From NCBI GenBank assembly GCA_018402135.1, contig JAGYJF010000003.1, forward strand, positions 930,001 to 994,000: 64,000 bases of DNA, read 5' to 3'. The notes below the pieces were generated by a model, which was not told the origin of the DNA, did not search any database, and saw only the letters and a program-made list of their open reading frames with translations. The DNA comes from Flavobacteriaceae bacterium. GTDB taxonomy: Bacteria > Bacteroidota > Bacteroidia > Flavobacteriales > Flavobacteriaceae. This document shows positions 42,447 to 50,265 of this stretch, piece after piece (the stretch's first letter is position 1; the number at the start of each line of letters is the position of its first letter). Position numbers and translations under genes: made by a program.

Positions 42447-42617
42447 TTAATTATTTTTTAAAGCTTCAATTTCTTCCAAAACCGCTTGTGCTTCAGCTTG
42501 TTTTTTGTCGCTGGCAGAACGGTTTGTTTTTGAAAGCTCAAAAGCTTCTTTTAATAAATCTTTGTATTTTTTTTGAAGTATTTCTTCGGGATTTTTCTTT
42601 TTAAATAGTCCGAACAT
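42447..42617 (-). CDS. Small conserved flavobacterial protein (56 residues)
   Basis: The minus strand encodes MFGLFKKKNPEEILQKK, then KDLLKEAFELSKTNRSASDK and KQAEAQAVLEEIEALKNN: a highly charged helical protein without signal peptide. It resembles a small flavobacterial family I remember being labelled Lacal_2735; this was not checked. Its stop codon abuts the argS stop (argS ends at 42446), and it lies downstream of the proteorhodopsin terminator, so it is probably transcribed alone. Function unknown. Confidence 0.8.
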   Translation of the reverse strand: MFGLFKKKNPEEILQKKYKDLLKEAFELSKTNRSASDKKQAEAQAVLEEIEALKNN

Positions 42618-42651
42618 AATAAATAAGAATTTGAAATTTTTATGAAAGAAT

Positions 42652-42684
42652 AAAGGCTACTCTTTATAAAAAGGAGTAGCCTTT
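42652..42684 (-). terminator. Intrinsic terminator after the proteorhodopsin gene
   Basis: An 11-bp perfect stem, AAAGGCTACTC (42652-42662) with GAGTAGCCTTT (42674-42684), 11-base loop. On the minus strand it comes 28 bases after the rhodopsin stop. Confidence 0.85.
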
Positions 42685-42712
42685 AAATTTACTAACTAAT
42701 AAATAAAAACTA

Positions 42713-43480
42713 TTAAGCTTCGGTAGTTTTTGTAGTTGAAGCGACTGCTAAACTATAAATTACTAAACCAAATCCAATTTTGTTAACGGCATCTCCAATG
42801 TTGTAAACAACGTTCATTGACATTTGAGCAGCTTCAATGTTCGATACTAATTGTAAGCCAAATAAACCACCTTCAGTTCCTAAAATGTAACCTAGTGGGT
42901 AAATGGCCCATCCAACCAATACAAACCAACATAATACTTTGTGGGCTTTTAATACGGCTCCACCGGCTGTTTCAGCTAATTTCTTGCCTTCACCAAACCA
43001 AACAATGTAAACGATGATAAAGTATGCAATACCTGAGATTAGACCCCAAACCCACTGCATTGTTGGATTTCCGATAGCAACTGCTTCTCCAAAGTAACCC
43101 GTTACTAGCATTACAACAGACCAGAAAATTAATTTCCACATAAGGCCAACTTTTGCGCCAGCTACACGTAGAATTAAGAAAAATTCAACACACATTAATG
43201 GTACTGTTAATACCCAATCTACATATCTGAAGAATGTTGGAGACTCACCAACTTGGTCCCAATAATCTCTCATGTAGAAATAGTGCACTGCTGCAATAAA
43301 GGTAATTAAACCTGATACTAGAACCGAAGTTCTCCATTTTTTATCAAATTGGTTTAATGATAAAAAGAAAAAGGCTGAGGCAGCCATCATGGCCATACTT
43401 CCTACGAAAAAAGTAAAGCCTACATAATCATCGGTCGCAATTTGCTTCAACTGGCCGAGAGCGTAAAATAAATTATCCAT
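42713..43480 (-). CDS. Proteorhodopsin (light-driven proton pump)
   Basis: A 255-residue seven-helix retinal protein. In helix C, RYVDWVLTVPLMCVEF gives Asp, Thr and Glu at the positions of D97, T101 and E108 of the reference proteorhodopsin, the DTE set of outward proton pumps. Position 105 is Met, as in many flavobacterial green-absorbing forms. His75 and Arg94 equivalents are present. The retinal Schiff-base Lys lies in GDAVNKIGFG with the counter-ion Asp four residues earlier. The retinal is probably supplied by the divergent blh product. Confidence 0.97.
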   Translation of the reverse strand: MDNLFYALGQLKQIATDDYVGFTFFVGSMAMMAASAFFFLSLNQFDKKWRTSVLVSGLITFIAAVHYFYMRDYWDQVGESPTFFRYVDWVLTVPLMCVEFFLILRVAGAKVGLMWKLIFWSVVMLVTGYFGEAVAIGNPTMQWVWGLISGIAYFIIVYIVWFGEGKKLAETAGGAVLKAHKVLCWFVLVGWAIYPLGYILGTEGGLFGLQLVSNIEAAQMSMNVVYNIGDAVNKIGFGLVIYSLAVASTTKTTEA

Positions 43481-43497
43481 AATATTGTTAATTAGTT

Positions 43498-43537
43498 ATT
43501 TTGTGTATGTAAATTTACAAATTGTTAAACACAAAAT
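43498..43537. promoter_or_regulatory. Nested palindromes in the proteorhodopsin/blh divergent spacer
   Basis: Outer arms ATTTTGTGT (43498-43506) and ACACAAAAT (43529-43537) are exact reverse complements. Within them is the perfect 12-bp palindrome TGTAAATTTACA (43508-43519). The 106-base spacer must hold both promoters, and I found no clean TAnnTTTG box in it. A regulator-controlled promoter pair is the natural inference; the regulator is unknown. Confidence 0.55.
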
Positions 43538-43586
43538 GTTTAAAATTTTGTAAAAAAAATTAAACACTATTAAAATAATAACGACG

Positions 43587-44459
43587 ATGTATCAAAAAGT
43601 TCAATCAATACGGGTGGTGGCGACGTTTTTCGGGTTATGGATTTCAGCCTATATTTTAGGTAATTTTCAAGATTATGTAGCCTTTTTTCTTATATTTTCG
43701 TTGGGAATTCTGCATGGTTCTAACGATATTACGCTAATAAAACGCGCTTATAACACCAAAAATCTTACTTTTTTAAAGGTGTTAATGTCGTATTTATTGA
43801 TAATTGGTATTGGTACTACCTTGTTTTTTTTAATACCTCCTGTCGCCTTAATATTATTTATTGCATTTAGTGCCTATCATTTTGGTGAACAACATTTCCA
43901 TTTTTTAAAAATTAATAATAGCGTTATCTCTTATCTATTATATTTCGGATATGGACTGTTCGTGATTACCTTAATATTATATCTCAATGCAAGTGATGCT
44001 TTACGTATAATTAATGAAATGATTGGTGTTATTGTAAGCCTTGATGTATTAAGATGGATTTTATTAATTTCTGCAGTCCTAACTATAGCAGCAGGTGCGA
44101 TGGTCTATTTTAGGCAAAAGTTCAATGTTTTTATAGAGCTCTTCTATTTGTTCTTGTTTTCGGTTGTTTTTTTTGCTTCAAATCTAATTTGGTCGTTTGC
44201 ATTATATTTTATTCTTTGGCATTCATTACCGTCTTTGGCAGACCAGGTTCAATATTTATATAAAGAAGTTACGAAAGAAACCATTATACAATATATAAAG
44301 TCATCATTTATCTATTGGTTAATTTCGGTGGTTGGCTTTTTTGTTTTAGTGCAATTCTTAGAAAATAACCCAACGGTTATGTTATCTTTTTTCTTTTCCT
44401 TTCTTGCCGCAATTACTTTTCCTCATGTATTGGTGATGCATAAAATACTTAAAGATTAA
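43587..44459 (+). CDS. blh: Brp/Blh-family beta-carotene 15,15'-dioxygenase
   Basis: A 290-residue protein with about eight membrane segments. Conserved His residues expected to bind iron are seen in GILHGSNDI, AYHFGEQHFHF, LWHSLPSLADQ and FPHVLVMHK. The family cleaves beta-carotene into two retinals, the chromophore of the adjacent rhodopsin. No carotenoid-synthesis genes are in the window, so those must be elsewhere. The TAA shares a TTAA with the stop of the convergent TonB receptor gene. Confidence 0.92.
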   Translation: MYQKVQSIRVVATFFGLWISAYILGNFQDYVAFFLIFSLGILHGSNDITLIKRAYNTKNLTFLKVLMSYLLIIGIGTTLFFLIPPVALILFIAFSAYHFGEQHFHFLKINNSVISYLLYFGYGLFVITLILYLNASDALRIINEMIGVIVSLDVLRWILLISAVLTIAAGAMVYFRQKFNVFIELFYLFLFSVVFFASNLIWSFALYFILWHSLPSLADQVQYLYKEVTKETIIQYIKSSFIYWLISVVGFFVLVQFLENNPTVMLSFFFSFLAAITFPHVLVMHKILKD

Positions 44460-46765
44460 ATTGTAATTCGGGCAAAGAAATTAGGCGTTAATCCTAAAGA
44501 TAAATTTTCAACTTTTACAGGTTGGTTATCCTGATTTAGAAAAAAGTATGTATTGATAATATTTTTTGCGTTAAGAACATTCCAAACAGAAGCGCCTACA
44601 TCAAGTTTGGTTCCTTTTGATAATATCATGCTATAGGTTGCTGATGCATCTACTCGCAAATAATCGCTTGTTGAACTGCTATTAGGAGTTTCGAAGTTGA
44701 TTTGATTATTTGCCACTTCGTTGCCTGCAATGGGCATTGTAATTGGTAACCCCGAATGCCAATTAACGCCAGATGATATTTTAAAATGATTAATGCTGTA
44801 GTTCAAACCAAAGTTCACAAAGTGCTCAATTCCGAAATTATTCCGAAATGCTATACCATCATTAATATTGTCAAACTGGTATTGGTTATTATTATAGGTA
44901 TAACTTAGCCATGAACTGATTTTTTTATCTTGGTAATTAATTAAAAATTCAGCTCCTTTAACAGTATAACCACCAACATCTGTGATAAATTGAAATTGAT
45001 TTTGAAAGGCCTGACTTCTCGCAGTAATGCCATTAACTTCCTTATAGAAACCTTCGGCGTTGATAAATAGTTTATTCTTTTTAAAAGAAACACCTACCGA
45101 GGCTTGTTGACTTTTAACAATGGGAATGCTGCTGTCATTTGACAGAATCCAGCGCCGTTTTTCAACCCCTAAAAAGTCGTTTTGTAAATCGATGATTTGT
45201 GTGGTGGTCTGACTTTTAAATTCTCCTAAAAGTTCAAACTTAAAATAGTTTGCAAACCGCTGGCTAAAACCTAGCCTTGGTTCTAATATGTAAGTGTCAA
45301 ATTTTTGAAAGGTGTTCAATCTTCCGCCAGCTCTTAAAATAGTACTACCATTATTTAATTTAATGGTGCCTTCTGCATAAGCCGAATGACTTCTAATAAC
45401 TTCTTTTATGAAACTTCTGAAAACCGGATTATTAACATCTTCTAGATTTGTGATACCAACTTCGTTAAATTGATATCCAATATTGATGTCTATAGCATCG
45501 GTAGGTTTGTAATTTAGGTTAAGCTTTAAAGCACCGTCTAAAACCTCATTTTTTTGAATAAGTCTCTGGTTATTTACAAGGTCAAAATTAGTCGCGTCTA
45601 AGTTGTAATTGGTAAGATACAGTTGGGCTTCAGTATTAATTTTTTCGCTCCATTTTCTGTTATAAGTTAAACTGCCTGCAACAGTACTTTGTGTGAGTGA
45701 GCTTGTTAATGATTGATTAACAGAACTAAAGGCGGCTGTTTCTTCGTAATCTACATTATTGAAAAAATTTATGAAACTGATATTTATTTTGTCGTTTTCA
45801 CTTAAATTCATTAATAATTTAGCATTCACATCATAAAAGTAAAAATTTTCGTTTTGCGTAAGGATTTCATTTGACAAAGAATTTCTGGTTATATCTGTAT
45901 CCTGAAATGCCCTTTCAAAATAATTATTAAAGGTTGGTGTGGAAATTAAATCAGTGATAGATCTTCTGGCGGCAAATTGAAATTCAACATTTTTGTTAAT
46001 GGGTAATTCGGCAAAAATATCACCATATATCATATTAAAACCTGCGCCTACCTTTTTTTCTTTGCTCACATTGGTTGAGGTTTGCATATTTAATATACTG
46101 CTAATTCCGTCGCCATAATAAGCACTTGAACCATTTTTAATAACCGATACATTTTTTGTGAGATACGGATTAAATGCCGAAATCAAGCCAAAAAAATGAC
46201 CCGATTGGTACATTTTCATACCGTCGAAAATAATTAAATTTTGGTCGTTTGTACCGCCGCGAACATTAAGATTGGAAACGGTTTCGTCAGTACTAGTTAT
46301 GCCAGGTAGCGATTGTAAAATAAGCAAAACATCAGGTTCTACCAAGCCAGGTAAAATCGCAAATTCCTCAGGATTCACATTGAAACTACCTAAAGATTTT
46401 TTGGAAATACCACTGGTTATATAATTGGTGATTATTACTTCGTCAAGAGTTTGGTCTAAAAAAGATTCTGCCCAATTGAAAAGCTTAACCGCAATAAACC
46501 GATCGTTTAATTTAAAAATTTCAACATTAACATGAGATTTGATGAAATTTAAAGCTTGATCTAAACTTAAAGTCTCATCGGGAATGGGTAATGTAAAATT
46601 TTCTAAAGCTGCTGGATTATAGGAAAAACGCACATCGAAGCGATTCTCAAGCAATTTTAAAACTAGCTCAAGCGTGTTACGTTCGCTAGTTTGGGCTTGT
46701 AACTTTAAGCCACCATGAATGCAAAATATAAATATGAAAACAAACTTTAAAAAAGCTTTAGTCAC
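44456..46765 (-). CDS. TonB-dependent receptor with STN signalling domain
   Basis: A 769-residue outer-membrane receptor: signal peptide (to about LKLQAQ), an STN domain at about residues 30-95 (LVLKLLENRFDVRFSYN onwards), a plug domain at about 130-240 (LQSLPGITSTDETVSNLNVR, YYGDGISSILNM), then a beta barrel to the C-terminus. The STN domain is the part that signals to an anti-sigma factor. There is no SusD partner, so it is more like a FecA-type transducer; the ligand is unknown. GTG start at 46765 is forced by an upstream stop, and overlaps fecR by 8 bases. Confidence 0.92.
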   Translation of the reverse strand: MTKAFLKFVFIFIFCIHGGLKLQAQTSERNTLELVLKLLENRFDVRFSYNPAALENFTLPIPDETLSLDQALNFIKSHVNVEIFKLNDRFIAVKLFNWAESFLDQTLDEVIITNYITSGISKKSLGSFNVNPEEFAILPGLVEPDVLLILQSLPGITSTDETVSNLNVRGGTNDQNLIIFDGMKMYQSGHFFGLISAFNPYLTKNVSVIKNGSSAYYGDGISSILNMQTSTNVSKEKKVGAGFNMIYGDIFAELPINKNVEFQFAARRSITDLISTPTFNNYFERAFQDTDITRNSLSNEILTQNENFYFYDVNAKLLMNLSENDKINISFINFFNNVDYEETAAFSSVNQSLTSSLTQSTVAGSLTYNRKWSEKINTEAQLYLTNYNLDATNFDLVNNQRLIQKNEVLDGALKLNLNYKPTDAIDINIGYQFNEVGITNLEDVNNPVFRSFIKEVIRSHSAYAEGTIKLNNGSTILRAGGRLNTFQKFDTYILEPRLGFSQRFANYFKFELLGEFKSQTTTQIIDLQNDFLGVEKRRWILSNDSSIPIVKSQQASVGVSFKKNKLFINAEGFYKEVNGITARSQAFQNQFQFITDVGGYTVKGAEFLINYQDKKISSWLSYTYNNNQYQFDNINDGIAFRNNFGIEHFVNFGLNYSINHFKISSGVNWHSGLPITMPIAGNEVANNQINFETPNSSSTSDYLRVDASATYSMILSKGTKLDVGASVWNVLNAKNIINTYFFLNQDNQPVKVENLSLGLTPNFFARITI

Positions 46766-47654
46766 GCAAAATGGTTATTTGTTTATTATCAATTTTATAG
46801 GTTAAATTTAGTGGAATTGTTATAGATTTTAAGGCTAGCTCCAAATTGGTATGTGTAAATGTACCATTAAATAGCAGTGTTTTTTCAATTTGATCACTGT
46901 TTATAAAAACATTATACTGACGGGTTAGTTCTTCAAAAACGAGATAAACAGGCACATCATCAAACGAGCTTTCTTTTGAAAGCCAAGATGGCAACTGGGT
47001 CGTTTCGTTATTAATTTTTTGAATGATTCCGTCTATAATCTGAAAGCTTTCACCTGGTTTTAAAACTTGCGTATCATCTATGGTTTCAACACCTACCGAT
47101 CCTTCAAAACAGTAAACTTCAAAGTAATTCTCTCTTTGTTTCACGTTGAATTCGGTCCCTAAAACACTCACGATTCCCGCAGAAGTTACTACATTAAACT
47201 TTGAGCCTTTTGACACTTTAAAAAAAGCTTCACCTTCTAAATTTACCAATCGGTTTTTATGCCAACTTCTTTTATTAAAGGATAAGGTTGAGGCGGAATT
47301 TAAAGTAATTTGAGAATCGTCTGGTAATACGGTTTTAATTTGTTGTGCAACTTCTGTTTGATAATTGGTATCTAGACCCGCAATATAAAAATACAATCCG
47401 AAAGCAATGACTAAAATAGCAGCAATTCGCATAAATGGTTTTAACCAGTTGTATTCCTTAGTTTTTAAGCTGTGAAGGTGTTGAAGCGTTTTTTCTAACG
47501 CTTGATCAGCATTGTATTCTGGAGCTTTAAAGCGCTTAATACTTTGGTCTAACTTTACCAAATCTTCATAGTCTTCAAGTTGCTGAAAAGCCTTAAATTC
47601 TTCTGGATTTAGCGCGTTGTCTAACCATTTATTTATGAGTAATTCTCGTGTCAT
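46758..47654 (-). CDS. FecR family anti-sigma factor
   Basis: A 298-residue inner-membrane regulator. The cytoplasmic amino part (1-70) is followed by a single transmembrane segment (about 74-92), the FecR domain (DSQITLNSASTLSFNKRSW ... SVLGTEFNVKQRE) and a C-terminal domain (FEELTRQYNVFINSD ... GTFTHTNLELALKSI), like DUF4974. It should relay the receptor state to the sigma factor encoded upstream. A strong copy of the AGGTAGGA motif precedes it. Confidence 0.92.
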   Translation of the reverse strand: MTRELLINKWLDNALNPEEFKAFQQLEDYEDLVKLDQSIKRFKAPEYNADQALEKTLQHLHSLKTKEYNWLKPFMRIAAILVIAFGLYFYIAGLDTNYQTEVAQQIKTVLPDDSQITLNSASTLSFNKRSWHKNRLVNLEGEAFFKVSKGSKFNVVTSAGIVSVLGTEFNVKQRENYFEVYCFEGSVGVETIDDTQVLKPGESFQIIDGIIQKINNETTQLPSWLSKESSFDDVPVYLVFEELTRQYNVFINSDQIEKTLLFNGTFTHTNLELALKSITIPLNLTYKIDNKQITILRD

Positions 47655-47676
47655 AATTCACATATTTCAATTATAG

Positions 47677-47704
47677 AACAAGTTGGTTTCAAAAACTCCT
47701 ACCT
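47677..47704 (-). promoter_or_regulatory. Predicted ECF sigma promoter before fecR (site A)
   Basis: On the minus strand AGGTAGGA (47697-47704), 16 bases, TGTT (47677-47680), then 22 bases to the fecR ATG. It matches site B (48623) at 28 of 35 positions, including TTTTT, AAAC and ATAAT outside the core. Confidence 0.7.
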
Positions 47705-47714
47705 TTATGAGGTT

Positions 47715-48233
47715 TTATTTTAAGCCTTCAACTTGTTCTTTCAATATTTTTAAGGCACCGTAGATTCTTTTTTCAACTGCTTTGGTCGAGATATTTAATA
47801 TTTCGGCAATTTCTTTATGTTTCTTTCCTTCAATTCTATTCATCAGAAATGCAGTCCTCTGCGCGTCGCTTAAACTTTCAATAGCTCTTTGTAGTGTATC
47901 CATGTATTCATTGCCTTGCATAATGAATTCTGGATTTTCATTGGTGTAATGTTTGGGTTTGATTGCTTGGTATTTCAATACTACTTTTTGATGCGCATGT
48001 TCATTCAACATTAAATTATTGGCAACCGTAAATAGAAACGATTTTGCTTTATCGGGCGTTACTTTACTGCAATTCTCCCAAAGTTTGATGAAAGCTTCTT
48101 GAACTTTATCTTTTGGATTAAAGTTTTCGCCAAATTTGTAATATAGAAAGTCATGTAAGTCCGTTGAATACCTTTTAAAGATAGCCGAATATATAGATTC
48201 GGAGCATACATTGTCATTTATAGCTTTTGACAT
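47715..48233 (-). CDS. ECF-type RNA polymerase sigma factor (FecI-like)
   Basis: A 172-residue sigma-70 family protein of group 4. Region 2 (about 12-80: YSAIFKRYSTDLHDFLYYKF, then KVQEAFIKLWENC) and region 4 with a helix-turn-helix (LSDAQRTAFLMNRIEGKKHK and EIAEILNISTKAVEKRIYGA) are clear. It lacks regions 1 and 3. It precedes fecR and the TonB receptor, the standard cell-surface-signalling order. No AGGTAGGA site precedes its own start in its direction, so it may not autoregulate through this motif. Confidence 0.95.
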   Translation of the reverse strand: MSKAINDNVCSESIYSAIFKRYSTDLHDFLYYKFGENFNPKDKVQEAFIKLWENCSKVTPDKAKSFLFTVANNLMLNEHAHQKVVLKYQAIKPKHYTNENPEFIMQGNEYMDTLQRAIESLSDAQRTAFLMNRIEGKKHKEIAEILNISTKAVEKRIYGALKILKEQVEGLK

Positions 48234-48246
48234 TTATAAAAATTTC

Positions 48247-48274
48247 AGGTAGGAAAATTAGCTTTTAAATTGTT
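48247..48274 (+). promoter_or_regulatory. Predicted ECF sigma promoter before the 100-residue gene (site C)
   Basis: AGGTAGGA (48247-48254), 16 bases, TGTT (48271-48274), 51 bases before the ATG at 48326. It shares the bipartite core with sites A and B but not their spacer bases, so it is the weakest of the three. Confidence 0.5.
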
Positions 48275-48325
48275 TAGTTACAAATAAAATAGTTGTTCCA
48301 ACGTAAACTAAATTCTTAATCTCTA

Positions 48326-48628
48326 ATGGAAAATCATTGCTCTGAAAATTCCAAAACAACAGTTTTACATGATTATGATTCTCAGTTACAGTGTCAAAAT
48401 TCGTTCTTAGATTTCGGACTGAGTATTTTATCATCTTATAACGAGCAAAAATTTCACCATAGTATTTTGATATTAGATGCGCTAAAAGAAAAATTGCTTG
48501 AAAATCCAGAAAACAGATTCCTTAAATTAAAATTTCAGCTTAAATTGGAACAATTAAAATCAATCATTTCAACTAAAAAACGCATCGATTTATTAAACCT
48601 AGAAATAAAAAATTTAAAATACAGGTAG
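48326..48628 (+). CDS. Hypothetical 100-residue helical protein in the ECF locus
   Basis: Not recognised. It has no signal peptide or membrane segment. Residues 45-100 are predicted by eye to be largely helical and charged (HHSILILDALKEKLLENPEN, then RFLKLKFQLKLEQLKSII). The gene is divergent from the sigma gene and 48 bases before the acidic lipoprotein gene. Its stop codon lies inside site B, so a promoter for the next gene is embedded in its 3' end. A cytoplasmic regulator or adaptor of the system is possible but unproven. Confidence 0.65.
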   Translation: MENHCSENSKTTVLHDYDSQLQCQNSFLDFGLSILSSYNEQKFHHSILILDALKEKLLENPENRFLKLKFQLKLEQLKSIISTKKRIDLLNLEIKNLKYR

Positions 48629-48650
48629 GAATTTTTAAAACTCACCTGTT
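48623..48650 (+). promoter_or_regulatory. Predicted ECF sigma promoter before the acidic lipoprotein gene (site B)
   Basis: AGGTAGGA (48623-48630), 16 bases, TGTT (48647-48650), then 26 bases to the ATG at 48677. Nearly the same distance from the start codon as in site A, and highly similar between the two cores as well. Confidence 0.7.
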
Positions 48651-48676
48651 TCATAATAAACCACAAAATAATAACC

Positions 48677-50087
48677 ATGAAAACAATTGTATATTTTACA
48701 AAATTAATCACCTTTTTTACACTAGTATTTTTTGTTTCTTGCCAAGATGAGGTCACCGAAATTACCCAGCCTACCGAACAAGAAGCTTTAGTGCCTGATA
48801 CGCCGTTGGCACAAAATATTTTTAACATCTCAACGCTTAGTAGTAGCGCTTCCTCAATTGTAACAAATACTACATGTTTAACCTGTAGACTTGCCATTTT
48901 CTGTAATAGTAAACGGTATAGAGATAAGCGTTGAAACCGATGAAGATTATGATATAATAGCTACAATTTTTGATGAGTTTGATGATGATGATGACGAACT
49001 TCAAATAGTATATCCAATAACACTTATTTTATTTGATTATTCGGAAGTGGTTGTTAATAACAATGACGAATTAGAGTTTTATATTGAAGAATGCCTCAAC
49101 AGCTATAACGTAGATGATGATATTGAATGTATCAGTTTTGAATATCCCATAACCTTATCGCTGTTTAATACCGCGTTTCAATTTTTAGACACGTTTGTGG
49201 TAAATAATGATCAGGAATTATTCAATTTTTTAGATGATGATTTTGATGATGACGATCTGATTGTAGCTATAAATTACCCTATAAATGTCATTTTATTTGG
49301 TGGAACTGTGATTTCAGTAAATAATAATTTAGAATTGAATAATATAATAGAAGCTAACTCTGATGATTGCGATGATGATAGTAACACTAACATCTCAATA
49401 GAAGAATTAGAAGCACTATTATTAGAGTGTTTTTGGAAAGTAGATGATCTAGAAATCGATGATGAAGATTTAGATGATTTGTATGAAGATTTTCTGATAG
49501 ATTTCCGTGAAGGCGGAATTGTTGTGGTTACGAGTCCTCAAAGCCTTGTGTATAATGGTACTTGGAGTCTTATTGAAACAACAACTAGTATTAAGTTAAA
49601 CTTGCAAGTTGATGGCCTAGCTGATTTAAATAATGCAGGTTGGGTGTTCAGAAAGTTTGAGGACGACGACAACGACGATGAAATTGAGGTTGAATTCAGA
49701 AATATTGAAGATGAGCTTGAGTTAGAACAAGTATGTATTTCTACTAATAATGAGGAAGTTCAAAATTTAAGAAATATTATTACAGACGGAAGCTGGTTTG
49801 TATCGCTTTACTTTGATGATGAGGATGATACCTTAGATTTTCAAAATTTAACATTTGTATTTAATTCAAACGGAAGTGTTGACGTTTCCAATCAACAATC
49901 AAATGTTGTAATCGGAAGTTGGTCTTCGTTTACAAATAGTCAAAATCAACTAAAGCTATTACTCATGTTCCCAGAAGATAATAATCCATTGGATGATCTA
50001 GATGATGATTGGGATGTTATAACCTTAACCGAAAATAGAATTGAGTTAACCGATGATAACGATCTACTAACCTTTGAAAAAATTTAA
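48677..50087 (+). pseudogene. Asp-rich repeat lipoprotein gene, interrupted by a single-base frameshift
   Basis: The first frame (48677-48934) encodes a lipoprotein signal, MKTIVYFTKLITFF to LVFFVSCQDE, and ends early. The rest continues in the next frame to 50087. Skipping one base near 48884 joins them as NTTCLTVDLPFSVIVNG. The joined product of about 470 residues has four tandem repeats of about 42 residues (pattern [FY]PIT-L-LF ... VVNN-DEL) and two similar C-terminal domains beginning CFWKVDDLE and GSWFVSLYF, each with a later G[TS]W. Asp runs such as DDDDDE give a very acidic protein. Function unknown; cation or partner binding is possible. Confidence 0.75.
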
Positions 50088-50160
50088 ATTATTTGACCAT
50101 TTCTCAAACATAAGTTATAATCAATTTGTTTTGTTAGTTAACAAATCCATTTATATTGAA

Positions 50161-50190
50161 AAGAGTTGCAAAATTGGGCAACTCTTTTTT
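50161..50190 (+). terminator. Intrinsic terminator after the acidic lipoprotein gene
   Basis: AAGAGTTGC (50161-50169) pairs with GCAACTCTT (50178-50186), followed by a T run to 50190. It closes the locus before ffh. Confidence 0.85.
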
Positions 50191-50234
50191 ATTTAAGTCC
50201 GAATTTAGTACTTTACAAATCAACCTTAAATTTG

Positions 50235-50242
50235 TAACTTTG
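50235..50242 (+). promoter_or_regulatory. -7 box for ffh
   Basis: TAACTTTG, 23 bases before the ffh ATG; no -33 TTG at standard spacing. Confidence 0.5.
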
Positions 50243-50265
50243 CATCTTTCCAAAACAAAAGACAC

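Noticed and set aside
44456..46765. A SusC/SusD-type polysaccharide utilisation locus.
   Set aside because: No SusD-like gene, glycoside hydrolase or sulfatase lies alongside, and the receptor has an STN rather than a carboxypeptidase-like N-terminal domain.
48880..48934. Programmed +1 frameshift in the lipoprotein gene.
   Set aside because: There is no slow stop codon or slippery sequence at the join, and the original frame reads on for about 16 codons before its stop. Mutation or sequencing error is simpler.
48940..49990. GATGAT-rich DNA in the acidic lipoprotein gene as a simple repeat or CRISPR-like array.
   Set aside because: The triplets encode Asp runs in one frame, units are not identical direct repeats and there are no spacers.
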